From an uncultured bacterium (GTDB taxonomy: Bacteria; Bacillota_I; Bacilli_A; RFN20; CAG-826), in NCBI GenBank assembly GCA_949296775.1, contig CASFQA010000001.1, forward strand, positions 62,001 through 126,000: a DNA stretch of 64,000 nucleotides, given 5' to 3'. Each line of letters starts with the position of its first letter. The first letter of the stretch is position 1. The position numbers and the translations under genes are program-made. Positions 44,106-52,712 of this stretch are shown here, piece by piece. The notes beneath the pieces are model-generated. The model saw only the letters and a list, made by a program, of their open reading frames with translations. It was not told where the DNA came from and ran no database searches.

Positions 44106-44124
44106 GGAAAGGGACAATAGGAGC

Positions 44125-44153
44125 AAGAGGAGGATGCCGGCCTCCTCTTTTTC
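44125..44153 (+). terminator. Terminator of the helical-repeat gene
   Basis: AGAGGAGG/CCTCCTCT around ATGCCGG, followed by TTTTTC. Confidence 0.75.
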
Positions 44154-44359
44154 GATAGGGCGGAAGCAATCGAGCTGGCTGATCCGTCCGCCTCCCATGA
44201 TCATGGCCAGTTGGCGATCGGGATCGAAGCTTTTGGCGTGTGGATTGTCTAACCACTGTCTTTTATGCTTGCCTAACGCGCCTTGAAAATATTCGGCCGC
44301 CCCTTCTTCCTACCTCCGGCGGAATTAACGCGTAACGAATCTTGAATCTTATATGAATT

Positions 44360-44704
44360 ATGCCCAAACGGAAGAACAGTCTGGAAACTATCGTCAGTGG
44401 CACTGAACAGACGTTGGACACCGAGTGCCTTTGCTCTGCTTTAGCGCTTGTTCCGCCATTTCCGCATATTTGCGGAAAAGCGAATTACCTCGGTATCAAT
44501 AAGAATGGCGTTGTTGCCGGAAATTCTTCGACGAATATATCGGGAACTAATAGAAGCGTGGTCCGACGGCTAATGAATCGCAACATCAAGGGCATGCCGT
44601 ATTCGTCAGACGAATTGGTTTATAAGCTCAGGTGCGCTTTTCTTCATAACGGCACTTCGAAAGAACTAGAGAGCGTCCCCCGAATTGTCTATGCAATCCG
44701 ATGA
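44360..44704 (+). CDS. Small HEPN-like protein or fragment
   Basis: 114 residues. The C-terminal half reads YSSDELVYKLRCAFLHNGTSKELE. RCAFLH is an R-x4-H motif in the sequence context often seen in small HEPN-type hypothetical proteins. The N-terminal half is weak. It may be a fragment of a longer gene. It lies upstream of a truncated DUF3990 gene and an ASCH gene, so this is a second cluster of RNA-targeting-type domains. Confidence 0.5.
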   Translation: MPKRKNSLETIVSGTEQTLDTECLCSALALVPPFPHICGKANYLGINKNGVVAGNSSTNISGTNRSVVRRLMNRNIKGMPYSSDELVYKLRCAFLHNGTSKELESVPRIVYAIR

Positions 44705-44794
44705 ACGCTCCCGCCGATTTCAAACTATCGCCACGTCGATGATTATTGAGTAAAATTCAAATGATAAAAAAGAGATATCTCGGGAGGGCGGAAC

Positions 44795-45115
44795 TTGAAG
44801 ATATATCAAGGAAGCAATCAAATTGTGATTCGGCCGAATCTTCTATCTGGCCGTAAATTCCTTGATTTCGGAGGCGGGTTTTACGCCACCAGCGACTTTA
44901 GCCAAGCCGCTTCGTGGGCGGTAACGAAAACCTCGCGAATCAAGTCTGGACGCCCGACCGTCAATGTTTACGAGCTTGATGATTTCGCCTTGGCCAACCT
45001 CAAAGTCTTGAAATTTGACGAACCGAATAAGGAATGGCTGGAATTCGTCGTCGCCAATCGAAAAGGGCTAATCTCTTTTCTAGGCAACGGGCAAAATCAA
45101 AAACTATGGCTATGA
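44795..45115 (+). CDS. Truncated DUF3990 (ADP-ribosyltransferase-like) protein
   Basis: 106 residues from TTG after GGGAGGGCGG. KIYQGSNQIVIRPNLL, LDFGGGFYATSDFSQAASWAV and RPTVNVYELDD are the N-terminal DUF3990 motifs, a fold related to ADP-ribosyltransferases. The family is usually about 150-170 residues. Here the frame ends shortly after EFVVANRKGL and runs into an ASCH gene, so the C-terminus appears lost. Confidence 0.75.
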   Translation: MKIYQGSNQIVIRPNLLSGRKFLDFGGGFYATSDFSQAASWAVTKTSRIKSGRPTVNVYELDDFALANLKVLKFDEPNKEWLEFVVANRKGLISFLGNGQNQKLWL

Positions 45116-45453
45116 CCTACCAATACACCTTGTATAACGAACCCTTCCAAGCCATTAAGGATGGCTATAAGAAAGTCGAGATGCGACTATACGACGAAAA
45201 GAGGCGATTGCTATCCGTCGGCGACCATATTGTCTTCGTCAATAAAACCAATGGCGAAACCATCGAAGTGGTCATCAAAGGCTTAAAACGATATCGCGAC
45301 TTCGACGAGCTTTATTCCGCCTATCCGGATAAGACGCTTATCGGGTATAAGCCTGGCGAGCCAGCCTCCCCTATGGATATGCTCCATTATTACAAAGAGG
45401 ACGCCATCAAGCGGTGGGGCGCCTTCGCCATTGAGATCGAGCCGGTCAAGTAA
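45112..45453 (+). CDS. ASCH domain protein (second)
   Basis: 113 residues from ATG 45112 (ATG 45106 is in frame). Motifs YTLYNEPFQAIKDGYKKVEMRLYDEKR, SVGDHIVFVNKTNGE and YSAYPDKTLIGYKPGE are those of the common ASCH/YqfB-type family in Firmicutes. A C-terminal MLHYYKEDAIKRWGAFAIEI completes the fold, so the protein looks intact. The start overlaps the DUF3990 stop by 4 bp. It is distinct from the ASCH protein at 16538. Confidence 0.85.
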   Translation: MTYQYTLYNEPFQAIKDGYKKVEMRLYDEKRRLLSVGDHIVFVNKTNGETIEVVIKGLKRYRDFDELYSAYPDKTLIGYKPGEPASPMDMLHYYKEDAIKRWGAFAIEIEPVK

Positions 45454-45814
45454 TTCACGCTTAAGCACTTTGTTTAAGCAAAGGACCCAACCTTGACAAG
45501 CAAAATATATAACCTAATACATAACTTCGAAAAACAAACCAAGAATAAATATATTTATGTCGAGGCTTTGCTAAGAAACATCTTCGATAACAATCCGCTC
45601 TGTTAACCTCGATAATCAAGGCTATTTTTTAAACAAGCCGGTTCTACAAACGGCTAATTCCCCAATTGATTTATAAAAACCAAATATATAAGTAAATATA
45701 TGGCTGTTTAAAAAGAATGCGTAATAAAATTTAAAATAAGCCAACATAATTCAATTACGTTTAAATGTTGTTTCCTCGATGGCCTTTTGGTCAGCTTAAT
45801 GATAAACTTATGGA
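45454..45814. other. AT-rich intergenic region
   Basis: No supported gene. A 36-codon TTG-started frame (45494-45604, SKIYNLIHNFEKQ) is open but has no good ribosome site. TAAACT (45803-45808) lies 6 nt before the ogt start. Confidence 0.35.
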
Positions 45815-46279
45815 GTGAACACCTACCTCTACGATAGCCCGATCGGCCAATTGCTCCTCGCCTCTAAAGGCGGCGAACTATGTTACCTCGGCTCGCCTTT
45901 TGCCCATTCCGATTGGCTAAATGATGAGCCTAGGGGAAAAGATCCCGCCATCGACTCAGCCATCGCTTGGCTCGATGCCTATTTCGCTAAGCGCCCTTAC
46001 CAATTCCCTATCCCCAACGGGTTAAACTTAACCCCCTTTCAGCGGCGCGTTTACTTAGCCTTATCGACCGTCCCTTTTGGGTCAACCATCACTTATTCTA
46101 AGCTCGGCGAGATGATCGGCTGCTCTGGGGCTAGAGCCATCGGAAAGGCCCTCCATGCCAATCCCTTGCTGCTTATATTCCCCTGCCACCGGGTCGTAGC
46201 CAAAAACGGCCTCGGCGGCTTCGCTTTGGGGATTGAGAACAAACGGTATCTATTACGTCATGAAGGAGTGAGCATATAA
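45815..46279 (+). CDS. ogt: Methylated-DNA-protein cysteine methyltransferase
   Basis: 154 residues, GTG start; the ATG just upstream hits a stop. The active-site motif IFPCHRVV places the acceptor Cys at 124. TPFQRRVYLALSTVPFG and YSKLGEMIGCSGARAIGKAL form the DNA-binding helices with the Arg finger. It removes O6-alkyl groups from guanine in a suicide reaction. It lies in a small repair neighbourhood with a HhH-GPD glycosylase. Confidence 0.95.
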   Translation: MNTYLYDSPIGQLLLASKGGELCYLGSPFAHSDWLNDEPRGKDPAIDSAIAWLDAYFAKRPYQFPIPNGLNLTPFQRRVYLALSTVPFGSTITYSKLGEMIGCSGARAIGKALHANPLLLIFPCHRVVAKNGLGGFALGIENKRYLLRHEGVSI

Positions 46280-46284
46280 CCCAA

Positions 46285-46755
46285 TTGAACCCGGCTTTGC
46301 TTTCAAAGCTGACCGCTTCCTTATCGTCTCTTAGCCCAGAGGAAAGCAATGACGAGGAATTGCTCGGCTTAGCTAAGCAAACGATTAAGGAAAGACGGAT
46401 CGACGACGAAGCCCATTGCTTTTTGTTGTTTGCTGCCTTCAATTACCTCAACGCCGCGGTTAAGCGCGATAAGTCGGTTGGCTACTATTTCAAAGCCGTC
46501 TTCAAAGAGGTGGTGCCATTAATCGAGGACAATGATTTCGACATCGACTTCTATTTGGATTCCGATGCCAAAGGCTCAATCCTCTACGTCGAGTTCGAAG
46601 GCTGCTTCCAGTTCTCCTTCCATAACCCCAACATCAAAGCCATCGCCTCCAAAAGGGTCATCTCCTTCGACGGGATAAGGAAGCAAGGGGTCGCCGGATT
46701 CATCCTTAAGCAAGCCCGCTTATTTATACGTGCCGGCGATCTCCCAGAAGTATAA
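46285..46755 (+). CDS. Conserved hypothetical protein
   Basis: 156 residues from a TTG just after ogt (6 bp), so probably in the same transcript. Start uncertain. A helical N-terminal half (EDEELLGLAKQTIKERRI region) is followed by a strand-rich domain (SILYVEFEGCFQFSFHN, RVISFDGIRKQGVA). No family recognised. Its 3' end overlaps the convergent glycosylase gene by 36 bp. Confidence 0.6.
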   Translation: MNPALLSKLTASLSSLSPEESNDEELLGLAKQTIKERRIDDEAHCFLLFAAFNYLNAAVKRDKSVGYYFKAVFKEVVPLIEDNDFDIDFYLDSDAKGSILYVEFEGCFQFSFHNPNIKAIASKRVISFDGIRKQGVAGFILKQARLFIRAGDLPEV

Positions 46756-47316
46756 AGAGGCTAAGGATAAGTGGGGCGAAAGCCGTTTCTCTATTTTCTT
46801 GAAACGGGTCATCGATAGGCTTCTATATCCATAGACCATCATGATCCCCTTCCTGATCCCATAATCCCCATAGCTTAGGACCGAGGGCCTTTCCAAGCAG
46901 AATAGGAGGAACATCTCTCCCGTCCACCGGCCGATCCCCTTAATCGCGGTGAGCTCGGCGATTATCTCCTCATCGGTCAATTCCGAAAGCCGCTTCTTAT
47001 CTAGCTTTCCCTCCTTGGCCAACAGGGCGATGGATTTCAGAGTCTTGGCCTTTCTTTCCGATATCCCAAGCCCCCGGAGGGAAGCGATATCCATGGTTAA
47101 GATCGCGTCGGGATTCAAAATCGGCTTCGCTTTACTCAATATCCCCATCAAGGCTTTATTCGATATCTGCTGAGCGATGACTTGGCGGCTAAGCGAGGCG
47201 AAAGGATCAGGCCATATTTCCTTATGGATATGGGGGATATCCTTGATGGATGACGCCAAAACCGGGTCTTTGGCTTTGAGTTCATTAAGCTCTATTTCGC
47301 TATATTGGTATTCCAT
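46720..47316 (-). CDS. HhH-GPD DNA glycosylase (AlkA-like)
   Basis: 198 residues. The helix-hairpin-helix is LTAIKGIGRWTGEMFLLF (122-139) and the catalytic Asp151 is in SYGDYGIRKG. SRQVIAQQISNKAL is the usual AlkA-type N-terminal helix. It is a 3-methyladenine-type glycosylase for base-excision repair of alkylated DNA, fitting its neighbour ogt. It is divergent from an aldo/keto reductase. An extended -10 (TGCTAAGAT) ends exactly 9 nt before the ATG. Confidence 0.9.
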   Translation of the reverse strand: MEYQYSEIELNELKAKDPVLASSIKDIPHIHKEIWPDPFASLSRQVIAQQISNKALMGILSKAKPILNPDAILTMDIASLRGLGISERKAKTLKSIALLAKEGKLDKKRLSELTDEEIIAELTAIKGIGRWTGEMFLLFCLERPSVLSYGDYGIRKGIMMVYGYRSLSMTRFKKIEKRLSPHLSLASLYFWEIAGTYK

Positions 47317-47325
47317 AACGTTTAT

Positions 47326-47349
47326 ATCTTAGCAAAGAAGGTGTAATCT
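47326..47349. promoter_or_regulatory. Divergent overlapping -10 boxes for the glycosylase and reductase genes
   Basis: Minus-strand TAAGAT (47331-47326) and plus-strand TAATCT (47344-47349), each exactly 9 nt from its ATG and with no Shine-Dalgarno on either side. Confidence 0.55.
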
Positions 47350-47358
47350 TCCTTCGCT

Positions 47359-48156
47359 ATGCATTATATCTATTGCCCTTCGGGGATGAAGATACCTCAT
47401 ATCGGCTTCGGGACCTATACCTTGACCGATGAGGAGGCGGAGAAGCTCATCCCCTTGGCCTATCGGCACGGTTATCGCCTCTTCGACTGCGCCCCTTATT
47501 ATAAGAACCAAGCGGCCATCGGCCGGGCCATCAAGAGGCATAACCTCCCCCGGGAAGAGCTATTCCTTTCCAGCAAGGTCCCGCCCGATGAGCGGGGCTA
47601 TTACCAAGCCGGGGAGAGCATCAACCGCAGCTTATCCGAACTCGGGGTCCGGCAACTCGACCTCCTGCTTCTCCATAGCCCCTGCCCTTTGGATAAGCTC
47701 GATGGAGACCATTCCCCCTATTACGAATCCAATAGGGCGATGTATCAAGCGATGGAGGAGGCCTTTTATTCCCGACGGGCGAAATACCTCGGGGTCTCGA
47801 ACTTCAACGCCCAAGACCTCGCGGATTTGCTATCGAACTGCCGGGTCAAGCCGGCGGTCAATCAGATCAAGCTCCACCCCCATCATGTCGATAGGGAAAC
47901 GCTGGAATATTGCAAAGGCAAGGGCATCCTAATCGAAGCCTATAGCCCCTTAGGCTCCGGCGGGTTGCTGCTTGACCCGATGCTTAATCAGATCGCCCAA
48001 TCCCACCGGGTGAGCCCCGCCAATATCTGCCTTTCCTTCGTCCGCCAGATCGGCTGCCTTCCCATCACCATGGCTAAGGAAGAACGATATATGGATGACA
48101 ATATCTCGGCGAACACGATACTTTCCCCCGACGAGTTATATTGCTTATTGCAATAG
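47359..48156 (+). CDS. Aldo/keto reductase
   Basis: 265-residue NADPH-dependent oxidoreductase with a complete catalytic tetrad: Asp43, Tyr48, Lys73 and His106. Motifs IPHIGFGTYTLT, LFDCAPYYKNQAAIGRAI and YLGVSNFNAQDL are typical of the family, as is PAVNQIKLHPHH. It is cytoplasmic; substrate unknown. The start probably belongs to a leaderless transcript (TAATCT 9 nt upstream). Confidence 0.92.
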   Translation: MHYIYCPSGMKIPHIGFGTYTLTDEEAEKLIPLAYRHGYRLFDCAPYYKNQAAIGRAIKRHNLPREELFLSSKVPPDERGYYQAGESINRSLSELGVRQLDLLLLHSPCPLDKLDGDHSPYYESNRAMYQAMEEAFYSRRAKYLGVSNFNAQDLADLLSNCRVKPAVNQIKLHPHHVDRETLEYCKGKGILIEAYSPLGSGGLLLDPMLNQIAQSHRVSPANICLSFVRQIGCLPITMAKEERYMDDNISANTILSPDELYCLLQ

Positions 48157-48199
48157 AGGCTTCCCGTGGTATGGTTGGCCCGTTGACTGAATGCACATT

Positions 48200-48964
48200 A
48201 TGAAAAAGATCCTCTTGTTACTGCCGTTAATCGCCCTCGCCGCCTGCCGCGAGCCCTCCCCATCCTCTATCGATTCGGAGTCCACCCCTTCGGAATCCCC
48301 CTCCACCGAATCCACTCCCTCGGTTTCGATCCCCGACATCGACGTTATGCAAGCCTTCACCTCGTTACGGGCCGACGTCTTGGCCTTCAAGGGAGAGCTC
48401 AATTACAAGATCGTGGGGATGACCGGCAACCTGCTTGGCGACATCACCACCTCGATCGAATCGATCTTCGCCGTCGATTCCTATTCCTATCTCCGGGAAT
48501 ATGACGAGGACGGGACCGTCTTCATCGCCGAGGACTATGCCGATGAAGACGGCTATGCCTATACCTACCAAAATGGCGAGCAGGCTTATTACGTCTATGA
48601 GGAGACCAACGAATACGTCCCCTTCTCCGACGTCTGCCCGCCGATATTCAAGATGCTGGCCTCCTCTTTAGCGCAGCCCCAAGCCGACGGGACTTTATTG
48701 CTCACCTTCTCGACCAACGAAATCAATTACCAATACAAGCTCGAGATCTTGGCCTTGCTCACCGGCCATCAGGATATCCCAGCCAACGGGGACTTCGTCT
48801 TCACCCTTACCGACGGGGTCATCGATGGCGGCACCTATACCGCCTTCGCCCCGACGTCGACGGTCGAGGTGGGCGGGGTCAATAAGTTCGGCGACATCAC
48901 CACCACCTACAGCTTCGAGATCTGCCAAGCTAGCGACATCGACTTCACCCCCAATTTCGCCTGA
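48200..48964 (+). CDS. Lipoprotein of unknown function
   Basis: 254 residues from ATG 48200, which gives a compact signal peptide; an in-frame ATG at 48191 is less likely. Lipobox LAAC (Cys16), then a Ser/Pro/Glu-rich linker to about residue 45. The globular part has strands such as LNYKIVGMTGNLLGDIT and Tyr-rich turns, resembling LolA/LppX-type folds only loosely. No ribosome site is seen. Function not recognised. Confidence 0.8.
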   Translation: MKKILLLLPLIALAACREPSPSSIDSESTPSESPSTESTPSVSIPDIDVMQAFTSLRADVLAFKGELNYKIVGMTGNLLGDITTSIESIFAVDSYSYLREYDEDGTVFIAEDYADEDGYAYTYQNGEQAYYVYEETNEYVPFSDVCPPIFKMLASSLAQPQADGTLLLTFSTNEINYQYKLEILALLTGHQDIPANGDFVFTLTDGVIDGGTYTAFAPTSTVEVGGVNKFGDITTTYSFEICQASDIDFTPNFA

Positions 48965-48981
48965 TTCGCTTTGCTTCCATT

Positions 48982-49013
48982 AGCCAATCCGGTCGACCCT
49001 GGTTGGCTTTTTT
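48982..49013 (+). terminator. Terminator of the lipoprotein gene
   Basis: AGCCAA (48982-48987) and TTGGCT (49003-49008) with inner GG/CC pairs, then a T run. Confidence 0.65.
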
Positions 49014-49414
49014 GCATCTTTCGCTTCACACCCGAAGTAGGGCAAAAAGCCTAGAAACTTTATATATAAGTATGTTTAGGAATGCAAATAAATGTATTTT
49101 GAAAACAATAAAACAATCGATGAATGCGTATTAATGAACTATCAACTTCATATACTTCACTGTTCACTTCACGATACTTCGCGATAGCCGCCTTTCGAAC
49201 GGGTGAGCCTTTAACCGATGGATTGGGGAGCGGGAAAGGGAGAGGCGGTATTTTCCCTCGTTATGCCGATAGGGCCGATCGAATACTCGGATAGGCCAAC
49301 GCTCGTCTAATCAAGTTATCACGTTCAAATTAGAATAGGCCGGCGAAGAAAGGGCTTGCCTTTTGCATGTTCAAATTGCAAAATAATTTAGGCAATTAGA
49401 GGAGAAAAACCAAT
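49014..49414. other. Intergenic region with GTGAAG-type repeats
   Basis: AT-rich, no gene. ACTTCATATACTTCACTG and CACTTCACGATACTTCGCGA (about 49142-49183) echo the CTTCAC repeats at 37296. TTGCAT (49365) and TAATTT may form a weak promoter for the next gene. Confidence 0.35.
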
Positions 49415-50044
49415 ATGGCAGCAGAAAAGAAAATGGTCTTTGTCGAGAAGCTGAAGAAGAAATTCGGCTACGACGAGCCGATCTTCACTTCCGAGATCAT
49501 CGATACCTTCCCCGAGCTTTCGGTCGTCCGGGTCCATCAGCTCATCCGGGCCGCCGAGGAGGAGGGCTACCTCAAGCGGTTCCAGCACGGGATCCATTTC
49601 TTCCCCAGCGATCGGGCCGCCAAGCTCAACGTCTCAAGGATCATCGAGCGGAAATACGTCACCGACGGGAAAGACATCTATGGGCTCTACGATGGGCTCA
49701 TCAAGCTCCTGCCCTCGATGTTCCGCGACCCCGAGACCCGGGAAGAGGAAGTCTACACCAACCGGGAAGGACGGCGGATGAGGGAGGTCATGATCGGCAA
49801 CAAGCGGATCATCATCCGCAAATCCCGGACCAAGATCAATAACGACAACTACCAGGCCTACGCCTTGCTCGAATGGCTCTCCCATCATAAATCCATCACC
49901 TCCAAGCTCCGCAAGGAAGTGACGGAGTACCTGAACGAAGTCCAATTGACCAGGCAAGACGTCTTCGCCCTCGCCACCTATTTCCCGGGCAAGGCGATGA
50001 AGAACCTAATCGCCGGCGGCCTGTTCGACCTGCTCCGCGCCTAA
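49415..50044 (+). CDS. AbiEi-like winged-helix regulator (orphan)
   Basis: 209 residues. An N-terminal winged helix (PIFTSEIIDTFPELSVVRVHQLI, then YLKRFQHGIHFFP) is followed by a C-terminal domain like DUF6088/AbiEi antitoxins. It starts after AGAGGAG. No AbiEii partner is next to it, in contrast to 37681-39304. It is probably an orphan antitoxin or repressor. It is monocistronic, with a clear terminator. Confidence 0.75.
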   Translation: MAAEKKMVFVEKLKKKFGYDEPIFTSEIIDTFPELSVVRVHQLIRAAEEEGYLKRFQHGIHFFPSDRAAKLNVSRIIERKYVTDGKDIYGLYDGLIKLLPSMFRDPETREEEVYTNREGRRMREVMIGNKRIIIRKSRTKINNDNYQAYALLEWLSHHKSITSKLRKEVTEYLNEVQLTRQDVFALATYFPGKAMKNLIAGGLFDLLRA

Positions 50045-50045
50045 G

Positions 50046-50065
50046 CCACCCTCGGGTGGTTTTTT
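50046..50065 (+). terminator. Terminator of the AbiEi-like gene
   Basis: CCACC/GGTGG around CTCG followed by six T. Confidence 0.85.
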
Positions 50066-50139
50066 AAATGAAAAAAGAACGCAAAATAGTCTTTTCGTCA
50101 TTGATTTGACGCTCCATTTCCCTAAGATATGCCTTTGCT

Positions 50140-51318
50140 ATGACTACTTTCCTATTGGCCGTCATCTATCTGGTCTTCCTCTCCCTCGGCCTCCCCGACT
50201 CCTTGCTCGGCTCCTCTTGGCCCTCGATCTCTAGCGAACTCGACATCGGGAGGGGGATGCAGGGGATGATCACCATCATCATCAGCGCCGGCACCATCGT
50301 CTCCTCCTTATCGACTAGGTTCCTGAATAAGCATCTCCACCGTTACGGGACGGTCGCCCTCTCCATCTGCCTGACCGTCTCCGGCTTAATCGGCTATTCC
50401 TTCTGCGGCGAGCTCTACCAATTATGCCTATGCGCCATCCCTTTGGGGCTGGGGGCGGGGGCGATCGACGCCACCTTATCCGATTACGTAGCCAACCACT
50501 ATAAGGCCATCCACATGCAATTGCTCAACGCCTTCTGGGGCATCGGGGCCTTGACCTCGCCTTTCATCCTCTCGGCCTTCCTAACCGATTACGGGGGCTG
50601 GCGGAAAGGGGCTTTGGTCTTAGCCTGCATCCAAGGGGTCATCTTCCTCCTTACCTTATCGATCATCCCGGTTTGGCGTAAGGTCGAGATCAGCCGGGGC
50701 GAATCGGCGGCGAAGGAAGCCTCGGAGTCGGCGGGGCTAGTGGAAACATTGAGGCAGCGGGGGCTCATCTTCTCGATGATCGCCATCTTCGGCTACATCG
50801 CCTTGGAGCAGACCTCCTTCAATTGGTACGCCTCCTTGGCCGTCTTCGAATACGGCATAGCCGAGGATTTGGCCTCGATCTATTCCTCCTTGTTCTTCAT
50901 CGGCATCACCGCCGGACGGCTTTGCTCGGGCTTTTTGTCGCTTAAGCTCGACGACGACCACCTCATCCGGATCGGGGAGGGGATTATCCTCTTATCCTGC
51001 ATACTCGTCTTCTTCGCCTTCGTCCCGGCCTTGCTCCCCATCGGCATCGCCTTGACCGGCTTCGGCTGCGGGCCGATCTATCCCTCCCTCCTCCATCGGA
51101 CCCCGTTCCGCTTCGGGCGGGAATATTCCTCCTCGGCCGTCAGCTTGGAGATGGTCGCCGGCTATGTGGCGTCGCTTAGCATGTCGGCCTTATTCGGCTT
51201 GGTCGCCCAAAACACCACCTTCAAGATATTGCCGGTTTATAACCTCATCATCCTATCCATCATGGTCATCGCCAATGAGGCGGTGGGGTGGACCAAGCCC
51301 AAACAATCTAGTAACTAA
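50140..51318 (+). CDS. Major facilitator superfamily transporter
   Basis: 392 residues with about twelve membrane helices. SLGLPDSLLGSSWPSISSEL opens the protein as in FucP/YfkF-like MFS permeases. LGLGAGAIDATLSDYVANHY and ITAGRLCSGFLSLKL are MFS-type loop motifs. Substrate unknown; sugars or small metabolites by family. A -35 TTGATT (50101) and -10 TAAGAT (50123-50128) with 16-bp spacing end 11 nt before the ATG; no ribosome site. Confidence 0.88.
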   Translation: MTTFLLAVIYLVFLSLGLPDSLLGSSWPSISSELDIGRGMQGMITIIISAGTIVSSLSTRFLNKHLHRYGTVALSICLTVSGLIGYSFCGELYQLCLCAIPLGLGAGAIDATLSDYVANHYKAIHMQLLNAFWGIGALTSPFILSAFLTDYGGWRKGALVLACIQGVIFLLTLSIIPVWRKVEISRGESAAKEASESAGLVETLRQRGLIFSMIAIFGYIALEQTSFNWYASLAVFEYGIAEDLASIYSSLFFIGITAGRLCSGFLSLKLDDDHLIRIGEGIILLSCILVFFAFVPALLPIGIALTGFGCGPIYPSLLHRTPFRFGREYSSSAVSLEMVAGYVASLSMSALFGLVAQNTTFKILPVYNLIILSIMVIANEAVGWTKPKQSSN

Positions 51319-51329
51319 AACTAGATGAC

Positions 51330-51357
51330 TTGACTTTTATTACTAGGAGGTTATAGT
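51330..51357 (+). promoter_or_regulatory. Promoter of trhA (leaderless candidate)
   Basis: -35 TTGACT (51330-51335), 16-bp spacer that happens to contain AGGAGG, -10 TATAGT (51352-51357). The ATG follows after 9 nt, so the AGGAGG cannot serve as ribosome site. Confidence 0.7.
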
Positions 51358-51366
51358 TCTTTCCGT

Positions 51367-52044
51367 ATGAAAGAACGTAAGCCCCTCGACCTTCCCCAAT
51401 ATACCCTCGCCATGGATTTGACCAACTCCATCACCCATGGGGCGGGGGCTTTGTTCATGCTGATAGCCGGGGGCTTCATCATCGAAAAAGCCGCCTCAAC
51501 CCTCGATTGGGTGGCGGTTTTATCCTGCGTTATCTACGTCATCGGCGTCTTCTTGATGTTCTTGATGTCCTGCCTTTACCATTCCTTGGCCAAGAATAGG
51601 GGCAAGAAGGTCTTGAGGGTATTGGACCACGATTTCGTCTTCGCCGCCATCATGGGGACCTATGTCCCTTATTGCCTGGTCGGGCTTAAGGAAGTGCCGG
51701 GCTCTGCTTTCCCTTGGGGGTATTTCATCCTCGCCGTCGTCTGGGCCGGCTCGATCGTCGGCATCGTCCTCAATTCGGTCAACTTGAAGAAGTTCAACGC
51801 CTTGAACATCACCCTCTACGTCGTCTTAGGCTCGGTCGCCACCTTGGCTTTCTACCCAATATATCTAGCCATCCCCTTAGAGGGGCTGCTCCTATTGCTT
51901 TTCGGCGGGGTCGCCTATTGGATCGGGGCGGTCCTCTATGGATTGGGGGGCAAGAAGAACCTCTGGTTCCATACCGTCTTCCATGTCTTCGTTTTGATCG
52001 GGGCGGTGTTGATGTTTTTCTCGCTGTATTTCTACGTGATTTAA
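51367..52044 (+). CDS. trhA: Hemolysin III family membrane protein (TrhA/PAQR)
   Basis: 225 residues, seven membrane helices. Family motifs NSITHGAGALF, SCLYHSLAKNRGKKVLRVLDHDFVF and WFHTVFHVFVL carry the conserved Ser, Asp and His residues of the PAQR-type metal site. Bacterial members are linked to membrane-energy and lipid homeostasis. The start is set by the promoter geometry rather than by a ribosome site. Confidence 0.93.
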   Translation: MKERKPLDLPQYTLAMDLTNSITHGAGALFMLIAGGFIIEKAASTLDWVAVLSCVIYVIGVFLMFLMSCLYHSLAKNRGKKVLRVLDHDFVFAAIMGTYVPYCLVGLKEVPGSAFPWGYFILAVVWAGSIVGIVLNSVNLKKFNALNITLYVVLGSVATLAFYPIYLAIPLEGLLLLLFGGVAYWIGAVLYGLGGKKNLWFHTVFHVFVLIGAVLMFFSLYFYVI

Positions 52045-52075
52045 ATGGCGGAATCTTATGTCCGCTATTTTCGTT
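52045..52075 (+). terminator. Terminator of trhA
   Basis: ATGGCGGA/TCCGCTAT (one G-T pair) followed by TTTCGTTTT. Confidence 0.65.
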
Positions 52076-52166
52076 TTGGCGCCTTTAATCAATCCCCGGG
52101 TAGGGCGATTTGGTTTCGCGTCAAAATAAATGGAATCATTTTGAATGGCCGATACTATTTGAATAA

Positions 52167-52183
52167 GAAAGCGACTCGCTTTC
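52167..52183. promoter_or_regulatory. Small palindrome upstream of the secreted protein
   Basis: GAAAGCG/CGCTTTC around ACT, about 16 nt before the GTG start; could be an operator or an RNA hairpin. Confidence 0.3.
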
Positions 52184-52199
52184 TCAAAGATTGGCTATT

Positions 52200-52712
52200 G
52201 TGAAATTCAAAAGGTTTTTCGTCTTTGCGCTTGGAAGTGCGTTTATTCTTACCAATCCGGGCCGCCCGATAGCCGCCCAAGCAGAGATGGTTCGGAAACT
52301 TAGGTGGACAGACTCTATTTTGCTGATGCAATATGTAACCGACGGTGGCTTTAATCTTTGCTCTACTCCGGTTACTTTTGAATATTGTGAATCCGCTAAA
52401 AGCCATAAACATGGATTTAGTTCCTATGCATGGTATCAGAATACCGCCCGAGGTTTGACGCTTAAAACCGGCACTGGGGTGAGGACCGCCAAACCGGAAA
52501 TTGGGTCTTTTGCTGGCTCAAACGTTGTTCTAATGAAACATTTTCATAATTGTCGTTTAAATGAGAAAGGAGAAGCGGTTCGAATCAGCAACAAAGAAGA
52601 CGCTGAAGCGCATAGAAGCCATAGCTTTTTCGGGCAACTATATTATTACCCTAACGGCACCAGCGGCCCTGTCGTTCATCCCGATAGCCCTAACCAGAAT
52701 CCCAATGCCTAA
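52200..52712 (+). CDS. Small secreted protein of unknown function
   Basis: 170 residues from GTG 52200 (TTG 52191 in frame). A signal peptide FKRFFVFALGSAFILT ends near AAQA. The mature part has cysteines in NLCSTPVTFEYCES and KHFHNCRL and several His residues, ending in a Pro/Asn-rich tail. No family recognised; it resembles short lactococcin-972-type bacteriocins only in size and in the signal peptide. It overlaps the next gene by 8 bp. Confidence 0.6.
   Translation: MKFKRFFVFALGSAFILTNPGRPIAAQAEMVRKLRWTDSILLMQYVTDGGFNLCSTPVTFEYCESAKSHKHGFSSYAWYQNTARGLTLKTGTGVRTAKPEIGSFAGSNVVLMKHFHNCRLNEKGEAVRISNKEDAEAHRSHSFFGQLYYYPNGTSGPVVHPDSPNQNPNA

Noticed and set aside
44090-44283. Minus-strand frame with LAMIMGGGRISQLDCFRP
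   Set aside because: It looks somewhat protein-like but is unidentified and runs through the terminator of the adjacent gene. Too weak to annotate.
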